Shown: piece by piece, positions 16,883-25,995 of the stretch
Position numbering within the stretch: position 1 is the first letter of the stretch
How the letters are laid out: each line of letters begins with the position of its first letter
Assembly: GCA_016720585.1 (NCBI GenBank)
Contig: JADKKH010000004.1
Location: forward strand, 383,510 to 447,509
Direction of reading: 5' to 3'
Length of the DNA stretch: 64,000 bases
Origin: Chitinophagaceae bacterium
GTDB taxonomy: Bacteria; Bacteroidota; Bacteroidia; Chitinophagales; Chitinophagaceae
Notes under the pieces: generated by a model
Told to the model about the DNA's origin: nothing
What the model saw: only the letters and a program-made list of their open reading frames with translations
Databases searched by the model: none
Position numbers and translations under genes: made by a program

Positions 16883-18007
16883 ATGAAGAAGTTTACCATT
16901 TCCGTTTTTCCATTTCTCCTGGCTGCGGCCATGATACCAAAACCTGTTTTTTACGAAAGCAGGGAAAAGGTTGCAGAAACTATGCAATTGGATGGCCCTT
17001 ATGTGATTTATAGAAATGAACAGCTATTTACTCATTATGTTTTTGACAATGACGGGATCAAATCGGTAAAAACAGACAGTATGCCCCTGGCAAAAAGATC
17101 CGGGATATCCCTGACGGTTGCCACAGACATTCCCGGAAAAACATTTACAGTGCAGTTAAAACCAACATTGGAAAATGAGAAGACAGAATTTCCCAAAGTA
17201 AAAAAATTGTTCATCGTTTCTGATATTGAAGGCAATTTTTCAGCTTTAAGGAAATTATTGCAGGCAAACGGAGTTATAGATAAAAATTTTAACTGGTCCT
17301 TTGGCAATGGCCATCTGGTATTGACCGGTGATTTTTTTGACCGGGGCAGCCAGGTAACCGAGGTACTCTGGCTAATTTATTCCCTTGAGGAAAAAGCCAA
17401 AAAAATGGGAGGGTATATTCATTTTGTGCTCGGGAATCATGAGATAATGAACCTGAGTGGAGATATCCGATATGTTCAGCCAAAATATTTCGAAAATGCA
17501 GCATTGCTCAACGAAAATTATATGACACTTTACAGTGAAAATTCAGAATTGGGGAAATGGTTGCGGACCAAAAACATTATGGAAAGGATAGGGGATATCT
17601 TATTTATTCACGGAGGCATATCTGCTGCTGTGAACCGGATGGATATCCCGGTTTCAAAAGTGAATAAACTGGCAAGACCCTATTACGCTGACAGCAGCTA
17701 TATTTATAGTGATCCTAAAATTGATACCCTGTACAGCGATTGGGGCCCCTTCTGGTACCGGGGCTATTATACCGGTAATCCTAAAGCCCCTATGACGCAG
17801 ATTGACAGTACACTTTCCCTGTATGGTGTGAAACATATAGCTACAGGTCATACGATCGTTTCAGATACGATCAGTGTCTTATACGATGGAAAAGTATTTA
17901 ACACGGATGTCCATCACGCCAAAGGTCATACCGAAGCCCTCCTGATCGAGGAGGGTAAATATTACCGGGTAAATGAACAAGCGGAAAAGTTTCTGATACA
18001 TAAATAA
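16883..18007 (+). CDS. Exported metallophosphatase, Shewanella-like (Shelph) type
   Basis: A 374-residue calcineurin-like phosphoesterase. I chose ATG 16883 (MKKFTISVFPFLLAAAM), which gives a signal peptide; the longer frame depends on a TTG at 16874. The metal ligands are in order: SDIEGNFSAL, LTGDFFDRGSQ, LGNHEIMNLSGD, FIHGGI and ATGHTIV. The GNHEIMNLSGDIRYV string matches the Shewanella-like phosphatase group, whose members dephosphorylate phosphoproteins or phospho-substrates in the periplasm. An N-terminal domain of about 85 residues before the catalytic part is unassigned. A single gene with its own spacer on both sides. Confidence 0.87.
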   Translation: MKKFTISVFPFLLAAAMIPKPVFYESREKVAETMQLDGPYVIYRNEQLFTHYVFDNDGIKSVKTDSMPLAKRSGISLTVATDIPGKTFTVQLKPTLENEKTEFPKVKKLFIVSDIEGNFSALRKLLQANGVIDKNFNWSFGNGHLVLTGDFFDRGSQVTEVLWLIYSLEEKAKKMGGYIHFVLGNHEIMNLSGDIRYVQPKYFENAALLNENYMTLYSENSELGKWLRTKNIMERIGDILFIHGGISAAVNRMDIPVSKVNKLARPYYADSSYIYSDPKIDTLYSDWGPFWYRGYYTGNPKAPMTQIDSTLSLYGVKHIATGHTIVSDTISVLYDGKVFNTDVHHAKGHTEALLIEEGKYYRVNEQAEKFLIHK

Positions 18008-18114
18008 ACTGATATTGTAAACCACGGATTTGCCTATTCATAAATCCCCACAAATATTTTTTCAACCTCAAAAGAATACCTACATTCATTTTTTAAAAAT
18101 CAAAACTATACATC

Positions 18115-18552
18115 ATGAAAAAATTACTCATCCTATTACTGGCTGCCGGACTTTTTACTTCCTGTAATAATAACAAAGGGAAAAATAACGGGAATACAAG
18201 CAACCGGGAAAAGGATGATTACACTAAAAGGGATAGCAGCAGCGGAGATAAGGATAAAACCAATGATGACGGTACGAAGGAGCATAGCAAAAATGATCCG
18301 GCTGATAATAACAATGCCAACTACTCGGATAGTGACAAGGGGGGCTGGTCAATAAGTGATGAGGATAGATTTTTGGATGATTGCACAGGAACCGCAACGG
18401 AGAATGTAGGAGCTACCCGGGCTAAACAATATTGCAACTGTATGCTGCTAAAAATAAAAAGGATGTATTCCACTTATGCGGAGGCTGAACGCAAATTAAC
18501 TACCATGTCACAGGAGCAGATCAATGAATTAGCCGTTGATTGCAATAGATAA
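18115..18552 (+). CDS. Small hydrophilic lipoprotein
   Basis: A 145-residue lipoprotein: signal LLILLLAAGLFTSC with the lipobox Cys at residue 17. A low-complexity linker of Asn, Lys, Asp and Ser (residues about 18-75) follows, then a small folded domain with DDCTGTA, QYCNCMLLKI and AVDCNR. The Cys pattern (C, CxC, C) suggests disulphides. The C-terminal part resembles small Bacteroidota domains in which a YCxC motif is followed by MSQEQINELA. Function unknown; location probably the outer membrane. It is monocistronic. Confidence 0.75.
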   Translation: MKKLLILLLAAGLFTSCNNNKGKNNGNTSNREKDDYTKRDSSSGDKDKTNDDGTKEHSKNDPADNNNANYSDSDKGGWSISDEDRFLDDCTGTATENVGATRAKQYCNCMLLKIKRMYSTYAEAERKLTTMSQEQINELAVDCNR

Positions 18553-18699
18553 ATTACCGCCATATTCAGATTAACCAATCTATAGGCCAATAGCAGGTCT
18601 GTATTTAATTTGGACAAATCCGGAGGTTGGGTTGCCTGCTAAAATTTATGAGTTGATACCACACTATTTTTAAGTGATTAAATCGTGAAATCGCAGGTA

Positions 18700-18738
18700 A
18701 AAAATCAAAATGACCTATTGCCGGTTATTTTGATTTTT
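18700..18738. terminator. 16-bp inverted repeat, probable terminator
   Basis: AAAAATCAAAATGACC (18700-18715) pairs with GGTTATTTTGATTTTT (18723-18738) around a 7-base loop, with a single G-T wobble. The A-rich left arm and T-rich right arm give a U-tract in both directions. It lies 148 bases after the lipoprotein stop and 90 bases before pdhB, so it would insulate pdhB from upstream transcription. Confidence 0.55.
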
Positions 18739-18827
18739 AGGTTTTATCCACCCCGTAACTTATTTTTGCCACCCTGTTAAAGAATCAACTTGACAGCTGT
18801 TTACTTTTAAAGAAAGAACTATATAAA

Positions 18828-19817
18828 ATGGCAAGATCAATTGCATTTAGGGATGCGCTTCGTGAGGCAATGAGTGAAGAAATGAGGAGGGATGACCGGG
18901 TTTATCTGATGGGTGAAGAAGTGGCAGAATATAATGGTGCTTATAAAGTAAGCCAGGGTATGCTGGCAGAGTTTGGCCCCCGGAGAGTAATTGATACCCC
19001 TATATCCGAACTCGGCTTTACAGCAGTTGGTGTCGGTTCAGCTCAAAATGGACTTCGCCCGATTGTTGAATTTATGACCTGGAACTTTGCTGTTTTAGCC
19101 TTAGATCAAATTCTTAATACCGCTTCTAAAATGCTGGCAATGAGTGGTGGACAAATATCTTGTCCGATTGTTTTTCGTGGGGGTAATGGCTCAGCGGGGC
19201 AATTAGGTGCACAGCATTCAACGGCTTTTGAATCCTTATATGCAAATATTCCCGGAATCAAAGTTGTTTCACCCAGTAATGGATATGATGCCAAGGGTTT
19301 GCTGAAACAGGCCATCCGTTATGAAGAGGACCCGGTTATGTTTATGGAAAGTGAACAGATGTACGGGGATAAATGTGAAATACCGGAATCAGAATATTAT
19401 ATCGAATTGGGCAAGGCCGATATAAAGAAGGCAGGCCGGGATATTACCATCGTTTCGTTTAATAAAATGATGAAAGTCGCCTTGAGTGCTGCTGCCGAAC
19501 TGGAAAAAGAAGGGATCAGTGCAGAAGTTATCGATCTCCGTACCATCCGCCCGCTTGACTGGCAAACCATTCTTGAAAGTGTAAAGAAAACCAATCGCCT
19601 GGTGATCGTGGAAGAACAGTGGCCTTTTGCTTCTATTTCTTCTGAAATCACGTATCGCATACAAAAAGAAGGCTTTGATTATCTCGATGCACCTATCCGG
19701 CGCATTACTGCGGCCGACGCCCCACTTCACTATGCCCCAAACCTTGTGGCCGCTGCTCTGCCCGATGTACCCCGAACCGTGAAACTGGTAAAAGAAGTGA
19801 TGTATCTTAAAAAATAG
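18828..19817 (+). CDS. pdhB: Pyruvate dehydrogenase E1 component, beta subunit
   Basis: A 329-residue transketolase-like beta subunit. The pyrimidine-binding domain includes GEEVAEYNGAYKVSQGM, the TPP-activating Glu in PISELGFTAVGVG, and GGNGSAGQLGAQHS. The C-terminal transketolase domain has VIDLRTIRPLDWQT and IVEEQWPFASIS. With the alpha subunit it decarboxylates pyruvate and passes the acetyl group to lipoyl-E2 in the cytoplasm. The alpha subunit gene is not in this window, so pdhB stands apart here, as is frequent in Bacteroidota. A -7-like TATTTTTG occurs at 18761-18768 without a good -33 partner. The lipoyl synthase for the same complex lies at 39769. Confidence 0.95.
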   Translation: MARSIAFRDALREAMSEEMRRDDRVYLMGEEVAEYNGAYKVSQGMLAEFGPRRVIDTPISELGFTAVGVGSAQNGLRPIVEFMTWNFAVLALDQILNTASKMLAMSGGQISCPIVFRGGNGSAGQLGAQHSTAFESLYANIPGIKVVSPSNGYDAKGLLKQAIRYEEDPVMFMESEQMYGDKCEIPESEYYIELGKADIKKAGRDITIVSFNKMMKVALSAAAELEKEGISAEVIDLRTIRPLDWQTILESVKKTNRLVIVEEQWPFASISSEITYRIQKEGFDYLDAPIRRITAADAPLHYAPNLVAAALPDVPRTVKLVKEVMYLKK

Positions 19818-20241
19818 ACGGGTATTATCATCGGATCAGCTTTTTCTTACTGTTTATTCCATAAATATTGGTTCAGGTTCTGTTATGTGCCTGATTTGAT
19901 GTCATTGGCCAATGGGAATGCACCCGGGGAGATATTAATAAAATAATTTTCGGGTATTGTACAACGTTTTGATTATTTCTGTGCATCTTTACCATGGTTT
20001 TTCATAGGATATTGGATTTTAAAAACGAGGCTGGGTTTCTACCCGGCCTCAATTATTTGTAACCTACGGCTTTAAAATAAGCCATTCCTTTCGTTGCTTC
20101 AGGGTTTTAATTTGCTACCGGCTTTTTCAAGTTGCTGCAGGATTAAAAGGATTATAGGAATATTCAATCAGGAACCATAAACTCAGGATCCGTTATGGTT
20201 AGTTTCAAATCATTTATTTTTACCAATCTAAAAAAAACTTA
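19818..20241. other. Gene-free stretch (424 bases) between pdhB and the response regulator
   Basis: No open frame longer than about 20 codons has a plausible start. The only clear structure is the hairpin at 20027-20050. The last 60 bases before 20242 are AT-rich and must contain the regulator's promoter; TATTTTTA near 20214 resembles a -7 box but lacks a -33 box. I see no RNA gene. Confidence 0.5.
20027..20050. terminator. Hairpin, probable terminator
   Basis: GAGGCTGGGT (20027-20036) pairs with ACCCGGCCTC (20041-20050) around TTCT, ten pairs with one G-T wobble. A weak AATTATTTG tail follows on the plus strand, and a run of five A precedes it, giving a better U-tract on the minus strand. 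It is the only candidate terminator after pdhB. Confidence 0.45.
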
Positions 20242-21402
20242 ATGGCCGATATACTCATTATTGACGACGAAAGAGCCATCCGAAAAACCCTGACCGAGAT
20301 ATTATCGTTTGAAGGCTACAAAACGGATGAAGCTGCTGACGGCGAAGAAGGTCTTAAGAAATTCAGGGAAAAGACCTTCGACCTGGTAGTGTGCGACATC
20401 AAAATGCCCAAACTGGATGGTATTGAATTTCTGCAAAAAGCCGGAGAAATAAATCCCGATGTACCTATAATCATGATATCCGGGCATGGAAATATTGAAA
20501 CGGCCGTGGAGGCAGTGAAAAAAGGGGCTTATGATTATATTTCCAAACCACCCGATCTGAACCGTCTGCTGATCACCATACGTAATGCTATGGACAAAAG
20601 CAGCCTGGTAACCGAAACCAAAGTATTGAAGCGGCGCGTAAGTAAGGTGCAGGAAATGATCGGTGAGTCACAGCCTATAAAAAAAATAAAAGAAACGATT
20701 GAAAAAGTGGCGCCGACGGATGCACGGATTTTAATAACAGGTGATAATGGCGTGGGAAAAGAGCTGGTAGCAAGATGGGTGCATGAAAAAAGCAACCGGG
20801 CCAATGGTCCGATGGTAGAAGTGAATTGTGCCGCAATACCCACCGAATTGATCGAAAGTGAATTGTTTGGTCATGAAAAAGGTTCTTTTACTTCAGCTAT
20901 CAGGCAACGTATTGGAAAATTTGAATCCGCTTCAGGGGGAACACTTTTCCTGGATGAGATCGGTGATATGAGTTCCAATGCACAGGCTAAAGTACTCCGG
21001 GCTTTACAGGAAGGAAAAATCACCCGTGTTGGGGCAGATAAAGATATTACGGTGGATGTACGGGTCATTGCAGCCACGAATAAAGACCTATTAAAAGAGG
21101 TGGAGGCAAAGAATTTCCGGCTTGATCTTTATCATCGTTTGAGTGTGATCCTGATTCATGTACCTTCCCTGAATGAAAGGCGGGATGATATTCCCATGCT
21201 GGTGGATCAGTTTCTGACCGACATCTGTGCGGATTATGGGGTTGCACAAAAAATTATTGCAACAGATGCCATCAGTTTATTGCAGCAATATAACTGGACA
21301 GGTAATATCCGTGAGTTGAGAAACGTTGTTGAACGCTTAGTGATCCTTTCCGGCAAATCTATTACTGCCGAGGATGTAAAAAGCTATGTAATGCCTAAAT
21401 AA
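20242..21402 (+). CDS. NtrC-type response regulator lacking a DNA-binding domain
   Basis: A 386-residue protein: receiver domain (1-120) with Asp52 in DLVVCDIKMP, then a sigma-54 AAA+ domain (about 140-370) with Walker A GDNGVGKE, Walker B GGTLFLDEIGDM and RELRNVVERL. Two departures stand out. The protein ends at VKSYVMPK directly after the AAA+ lid, so the Fis-type helix-turn-helix is absent. The sigma-54 contact loop, usually GAFTGA, reads GSFTSA. It could activate sigma-54 promoters from solution, as described for FlgR of Helicobacter, or act otherwise. No histidine kinase gene is adjacent. The start ATG 20242 is the only sensible one. Confidence 0.9.
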   Translation: MADILIIDDERAIRKTLTEILSFEGYKTDEAADGEEGLKKFREKTFDLVVCDIKMPKLDGIEFLQKAGEINPDVPIIMISGHGNIETAVEAVKKGAYDYISKPPDLNRLLITIRNAMDKSSLVTETKVLKRRVSKVQEMIGESQPIKKIKETIEKVAPTDARILITGDNGVGKELVARWVHEKSNRANGPMVEVNCAAIPTELIESELFGHEKGSFTSAIRQRIGKFESASGGTLFLDEIGDMSSNAQAKVLRALQEGKITRVGADKDITVDVRVIAATNKDLLKEVEAKNFRLDLYHRLSVILIHVPSLNERRDDIPMLVDQFLTDICADYGVAQKIIATDAISLLQQYNWTGNIRELRNVVERLVILSGKSITAEDVKSYVMPK

Positions 21403-21544
21403 TGATTTTCGGTGCTTTTACGACTCTAAAGCTGCTATTTACCGGCAGATAAAAGACTTTGGCCGCCGTTTCACAAAACTTTTTAGTTTAAAATTATGAT
21501 AAGCACATAATTACGATATTTTTGTCTGCACTAAAATACGGTTC

Positions 21545-23086
21545 ATGCCCTTACAACATATTTTCATAGTCTACCTGATCGGAACGCTGCTTGTTTTTCT
21601 TCCATCATTTGGTTTTGCGAAACTGTTTACCATTGCGGGAGAGAAATCCTGGAAAGCCTATGTCCCGTTTTATAATACCTGGGTGATGCAGACATTGACA
21701 CAGCGACCGAAGCATTGGGTATTCTGGCAGTTTATACCGGTGGTAGGTTGGTTTATCACCCCGGGAATATTCATTGAATTTGCCAAAGTATTCGGAAAAT
21801 TTTCATTAGGACAACACAGCCTGGCATCGCTGGCTGCTCCGGTTTATTTCCCATACATGGCCTATAAAGAAGTTCCTAAATTTATCGGAGCGGATGCGGT
21901 AAGAAAGCATAAAAAGAAAAGCTGGCGGGAATGGATCGATGCAGCCATTTTTGCAATTGTAGCTGCCACCCTTATCCGCACATTTGTTTTTGAAGCCTAT
22001 ACGATCCCTTCTCCTTCCATGGAAAAAACCTTGCTTGTTAGAGACTTTCTCTTTGTCAGCAAACTCAGCTATGGACCCCGGATACCCAATACACCCTTGT
22101 CCGTTCCTTTTGTACATAATTATCTTCCGGGAAGTAGCCGGAAGTCTTATACACAGGCATTAAAAATTCCCTATACCCGTTGGTTTGCCACATCTCCCCG
22201 GCGCGGTGATGTAGTTGTATTTAATTTCCCGGAAGGCGACACGGTTATCAACAAAGAAGATTACCAGTCTAAACACCCCTATTACCAGCTTTGCCGGGAA
22301 TTGGGTAATGGAGATATGGATAAAGGACGTAAAATAGTATTGAACGATCCTGACCAATATCCCCTGGCGGTACACCCGGCTGATAAAACGGATAATTATA
22401 TCAAGCGATGTATCGCTGTTGCTGGTGATACCTTGCAAATAATAAACAGCGATGTATTTATAAACGGTAAAAAAAGTGAACTTCCTCCGTATTCGCAACT
22501 GGACTATGAGATAGAATCCAACCAGGTACTGGATGGTGATTTTGTTAAAAGTGAATTTGATGCTGACCTCTTTAATCCGCAGGAGAGTGTAGCGCTGGGT
22601 GGCAATAAGTACCGGATGATCCTTACGGCCCGGGCCGTTGAAAAAATGAAAAAATCTTCTCTGATAAAAAGTATTACACCTGCTTTAGATACCAGTACGG
22701 CTACTTATAACCCTTTGTACGAAAATTATGTCTGGTATAATAAATGGAGCACGGATAATTATGGAAAGATTTGGATACCCAAAAAAGGTGCTAAACTGGT
22801 GCTAACGCCGGAAAATTATTCCATTTATGAAAGACCTATCCGTGTATATGAGAAAAATGATTTTTATTATAAAGACGGAAAGTATTTCCTGAATGGCAAA
22901 GAGATCCTGGAATATACTTTTAAAATGGATTATTACTGGATGATGGGTGATAACCGCCACCAGTCTCAGGATTCAAGGTTCTGGGGTTTTGTACCCGAAG
23001 ACAGGATCGTTGGTAAAGCCTGGATGATCTGGTTCAGTTGGGATGGGGGACCCCGGTGGAAGCGGTTGTTCCATATAATAAAATAA
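21545..23086 (+). CDS. lepB: Signal peptidase I, long Bacteroidota form
   Basis: A 513-residue type I leader peptidase that removes signal peptides at the periplasmic face of the inner membrane. Two membrane segments near the N-terminus (about 5-28 and 58-79) precede the usual anchor (about 130-150). The nucleophile is Ser158 in SPSMEKTLL and the general base is Lys287 in YIKRCIAVAGD. MMGDNRHQSQDSRFWGFVP is the conserved late box. Ser and Lys are about 129 residues apart, far more than in E. coli LepB, because of inserted segments. A -7-like TATTTTTG lies at 21517-21524. A strong terminator follows at 23097. Confidence 0.95.
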   Translation: MPLQHIFIVYLIGTLLVFLPSFGFAKLFTIAGEKSWKAYVPFYNTWVMQTLTQRPKHWVFWQFIPVVGWFITPGIFIEFAKVFGKFSLGQHSLASLAAPVYFPYMAYKEVPKFIGADAVRKHKKKSWREWIDAAIFAIVAATLIRTFVFEAYTIPSPSMEKTLLVRDFLFVSKLSYGPRIPNTPLSVPFVHNYLPGSSRKSYTQALKIPYTRWFATSPRRGDVVVFNFPEGDTVINKEDYQSKHPYYQLCRELGNGDMDKGRKIVLNDPDQYPLAVHPADKTDNYIKRCIAVAGDTLQIINSDVFINGKKSELPPYSQLDYEIESNQVLDGDFVKSEFDADLFNPQESVALGGNKYRMILTARAVEKMKKSSLIKSITPALDTSTATYNPLYENYVWYNKWSTDNYGKIWIPKKGAKLVLTPENYSIYERPIRVYEKNDFYYKDGKYFLNGKEILEYTFKMDYYWMMGDNRHQSQDSRFWGFVPEDRIVGKAWMIWFSWDGGPRWKRLFHIIK

Positions 23087-23096
23087 ACTAACTTTA

Positions 23097-23133
23097 AATG
23101 CCCTTGATCGTTATCAGGGGCATTCTTGTCTTT
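23097..23133 (+). terminator. Rho-independent terminator of lepB
   Basis: AATGCCCTTGAT (23097-23108) pairs with ATCAGGGGCATT (23113-23124) around a CGTT loop, twelve pairs with one wobble. A moderately T-rich tail CTTGTCTTT follows. It begins 10 bases after the lepB stop and ends shortly before cdd at 23150. Confidence 0.75.
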
Positions 23134-23149
23134 AATTGAATCTTAAAAA

Positions 23150-23635
23150 ATGAAGGAAAATACATTTGAATTCCAGTACGAAGTATATGATAATGTGAAT
23201 GAATTGAATGCACAGGATGCCTGGTTGTTGAATGAAGCCCGGTCGGTTACGGAAAATGCCTATGCGCCTTATTCTAATTTTCATGTCGGCGCTGTTGCCA
23301 TCCTGGCTAATGGAGAAATTGTGGCGGGCACCAACCAGGAAAATGCCTCTTACCCTGTGGGAATCTGTGCGGAAAGGGTCTTGTTAGGAACTGTTGCCAC
23401 ACAACATCCCAATATAGAAATTCAAAGTATAGCTATCAGTTATAACAGCGATACGGTAAAAAGTGATCACCCGATTTCTCCCTGCGGGATGTGCAGGCAG
23501 GCTTTATCAGAATATGAAACAAGAATGAAGAAACCCATCAGGTTGATACTCGGCGGTCAGGAGGGAAAGATCTACATAATAAAAAGCGCTGGTCTATTAT
23601 TGCCCTTTGCGTTTACAAAAAAAGAGTTGAGTTGA
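23150..23635 (+). CDS. cdd: Cytidine deaminase
   Basis: A 161-residue homotetrameric-type cytidine deaminase that converts cytidine and deoxycytidine to uridine forms for pyrimidine salvage. The zinc site is complete: Cys73-Ala-Glu75 in GICAERVLL, where Glu is the proton shuttle, and Cys112/Cys115 in PCGMCRQAL. The substrate-binding NFHVGAVA precedes it. Length is close to that of the short cytidine deaminases with a modest N-terminal extension. It begins just past the lepB terminator, so its own promoter would overlap that hairpin. Confidence 0.95.
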   Translation: MKENTFEFQYEVYDNVNELNAQDAWLLNEARSVTENAYAPYSNFHVGAVAILANGEIVAGTNQENASYPVGICAERVLLGTVATQHPNIEIQSIAISYNSDTVKSDHPISPCGMCRQALSEYETRMKKPIRLILGGQEGKIYIIKSAGLLLPFAFTKKELS

Positions 23636-23669
23636 TAACAACAATTACTCACGGGCATACGGGGTTTTG

Positions 23670-24167
23670 TTAAAACAAAGTCTGTACACCATGCGCCATT
23701 TTTGCTTCCAGTTCCAACAGCCATTTCTTACGCCAAAGACCGCCGGCATATCCTACCAGGTCTTTGTTTGAACCAATGACCCTGTGACAGGGAACGATGA
23801 TAGCAATATTATTTTTCCCATTGGCATTCGCAACCGCCCGGGTGGCTTTTGTATCACCGGTTTTACGGGCCAGCTCAAGATAACTGATCGTTTTACCAAA
23901 GGGAATTTGTGTCAGCAGGCTCCAGACATTCTGTTGAAAAGGAGTGCCCGTTTGATGTAAGGGCAGCTCAAATATTCTTCTTTGTCCGTTGAAATATTGG
24001 ATCAATTGTTCAACACAGTTGATGAGCATAGGAGGCAGATGTTTTTTATTCCCTTCAGCTTTTTGAGATGTATCATGAAAGGATACTTCACTGATATAGT
24101 CGTTTGTTCCTGTAATTTTCAACAGGCCAACAGGAGCATGGTAATATGTCGTATATGATTCGGTCAT
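23670..24167 (-). CDS. ogt: Methylated-DNA--protein-cysteine methyltransferase
   Basis: A 165-residue suicide DNA repair protein that moves the alkyl group from O6-alkylguanine to its own Cys127 in IVPCHRVIGS. The helix-turn-helix part is RAVANANGKNN, and GYAGGLWRKKWLLELE is the C-terminal signature. The N-terminal domain (1-75) is of the Ogt/MGMT type with no Ada regulatory domain. It follows the CsaA gene by two bases on the minus strand, so the two are co-transcribed. The symbol ogt is used for the group; it could equally be called mgt. Confidence 0.93.
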   Translation of the reverse strand: MTESYTTYYHAPVGLLKITGTNDYISEVSFHDTSQKAEGNKKHLPPMLINCVEQLIQYFNGQRRIFELPLHQTGTPFQQNVWSLLTQIPFGKTISYLELARKTGDTKATRAVANANGKNNIAIIVPCHRVIGSNKDLVGYAGGLWRKKWLLELEAKMAHGVQTLF

Positions 24168-24169
24168 GT

Positions 24170-24505
24170 TCAGCCAATCTTCATTCCGTTTTTTACGGGA
24201 ATGGCGGGCTGCAATAAAATTACGTCTTTGTTTTCATCATATACACCGAGAACCAGGCATTCACTGATGAAATCAGCAATCTGTTTGGGTGGGAAATTGA
24301 CAATGGCTACTACCTGCCGGTTCAGCAGATCTTCTTTTGAATAGTGTGCGGTAATCTGTGCAGAGGACCTTTTAATACCTGTCCCGCTACCAAAGTCTAT
24401 GGTGAGCTGGTAAGCTGGTTTCCGGGCTTTGGGGAAATCGTTTACTTCGGTGACAGTCCCGATCCGCATATCTATTTTTTCAAAATCATCCCAATTGATG
24501 GTCAT
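24170..24505 (-). CDS. csaA: CsaA-type tRNA-binding-domain protein
   Basis: A 111-residue single OB-fold protein of the tRNA-binding (EMAP-II-like) domain: FEKIDMRIGTVTEVNDFPKA, PAYQLTIDFG and VVAIVNFPPKQIADF are the hallmarks, and the ending VKNGMKIG is typical. CsaA was described in Bacillus as a secretion-linked chaperone and also binds tRNA; its precise role is unsettled. It is the first gene of a two-gene unit with the alkyltransferase. Its start at 24505 is 39 bases from the divergent oxidoreductase gene, so both share a very short promoter region. Confidence 0.92.
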   Translation of the reverse strand: MTINWDDFEKIDMRIGTVTEVNDFPKARKPAYQLTIDFGSGTGIKRSSAQITAHYSKEDLLNRQVVAIVNFPPKQIADFISECLVLGVYDENKDVILLQPAIPVKNGMKIG

Positions 24506-24544
24506 CTTGCAATTTTAATGTAAACTTGATGAAAATTAATAACA

Positions 24545-25987
24545 ATGACTCCAGTAAAAAAAGGCAGCACTCTTTCCAGGAGAAGTTTTGTCCGCAATTC
24601 AGCTATAATAGGTGCTGGGTTCTTTATTGTTCCCCGTCATGTATTAGGCCGTGGATTTATTGCGCCCAGTGATAAGCTGAACATTGCAGGTATTGGTGCC
24701 GGCGGAAAAGGAGAAAGTGACCTGGCTTCATTTGCCAAAAGCCCCTATGTAAATATTGTGGCATTGTGTGATGTGGATGACCGGCAGGCCGTCAATTCCC
24801 GCAAAAAATTTGATAAAGCCACCTATTATAAGGATTTCAGGGAAATGCTGGCAAAAGAAAATAATACGATTGATGCCTGCAGCATTTCAACACCGGATAA
24901 CACGCATGCTGTTGCCACATTGGCTGCCATGCAATTGGGAAAACATGTTTATACCCAAAAACCTTTGACCCATGATATCTATGAGGCAAGAATTCTAACC
25001 CAGGCGGCAACAAAATATAGAGTAGTGACTCAAATGGGCAACCAGGGCGGCTCAGGTGATGGTGTTAGAAAGGCAAAAGAAATGGTGGATGCAGGTATGA
25101 TCGGAAAAGTGATCGAGGCACATGCCTGGACTAACAGGCCAGTTTGGCCGCAGGGTATACCAACACCTACCGGCAAATTTGACGTTCCAAAAGAATTAGA
25201 CTGGAACTTATGGTTAGGGCCGGCAAAACAAATTGATTTTAATCCTGCCTACTTACCCTTCAACTGGCGGGGTTGGTGGGCTTTTGGTACTGGTGCCCTG
25301 GGTGACATGGCCTGTCATATTATGGATCCTATTTACAGGATATTGCCCATTCTATATCCCGACTCTGCCGAATGCAGTGTAAGCAATGTATGGAAGAATA
25401 TGTGGTCTGAAGGAAATTATACCGAGAGTTGCCCGCCATCCTCCATTATACATTTAACTTATCCAAGAACTGATGGAAGAGGTACTATCAAAGTATCCTG
25501 GCATGACGGTGGTTTATTACCTGAAAGACCGCATGAATTACTGCCTGAAGAAGCTTTTGGAAACTGGGATGGTGGTGTACTCTTAATCGGCCGGAAAGGA
25601 AAACTATTGCTGGATTGTTATGGAGAAAACCCAAGATTACTTCCTACCAGGCTGATGACTGAAAAAACGATGCCTAAAGAAAAGCTTAAGCGGGTTCCTG
25701 AAGGCCATTACCTGCAATGGGTGAATGCCTGCATCGCCGGTTATGATAATGCCATTACCAGTTCGCCCTTTTCGTATGCAGGACCTTTTACAGAAAGTAT
25801 TTTAATGGGTAACCTGGCTATCCGAAGCTGGATGATGAAAAATCCGAATCTTAAAGGATGGGATGATAAATACCTGGGTCGCAAAAAATTACTATGGGAT
25901 GCAAAGACTATGAAGGTCACGAATTTTGATGAAGCCAACCAGTTTGTTAGAAGAGAATACCGGGAAGGCTGGCGTTTGGAACTGTAA
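24545..25987 (+). CDS. Exported Gfo/Idh/MocA family oxidoreductase
   Basis: A 480-residue NAD(P)-dependent oxidoreductase. The N-terminus has a Tat signal (SRRSFVRNSAIIGAGFF), so the folded protein is exported with its cofactor bound. The Rossmann domain begins at LNIAGIGAGGKGESDL, with STPDNTH and the EKP-like TQKPLTHDI. The C-terminal domain contains the conserved GTGALGDMACHIMD. This Tat-exported group occurs widely in Bacteroidota and Planctomycetes and is linked to unusual sugar or glycoside conversions, but the substrate is unknown. It is divergent from csaA and convergent with the SirB1-like gene (8 bases apart). Confidence 0.9.
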   Translation: MTPVKKGSTLSRRSFVRNSAIIGAGFFIVPRHVLGRGFIAPSDKLNIAGIGAGGKGESDLASFAKSPYVNIVALCDVDDRQAVNSRKKFDKATYYKDFREMLAKENNTIDACSISTPDNTHAVATLAAMQLGKHVYTQKPLTHDIYEARILTQAATKYRVVTQMGNQGGSGDGVRKAKEMVDAGMIGKVIEAHAWTNRPVWPQGIPTPTGKFDVPKELDWNLWLGPAKQIDFNPAYLPFNWRGWWAFGTGALGDMACHIMDPIYRILPILYPDSAECSVSNVWKNMWSEGNYTESCPPSSIIHLTYPRTDGRGTIKVSWHDGGLLPERPHELLPEEAFGNWDGGVLLIGRKGKLLLDCYGENPRLLPTRLMTEKTMPKEKLKRVPEGHYLQWVNACIAGYDNAITSSPFSYAGPFTESILMGNLAIRSWMMKNPNLKGWDDKYLGRKKLLWDAKTMKVTNFDEANQFVRREYREGWRLEL

Positions 25988-25995
25988 GCTGAATC

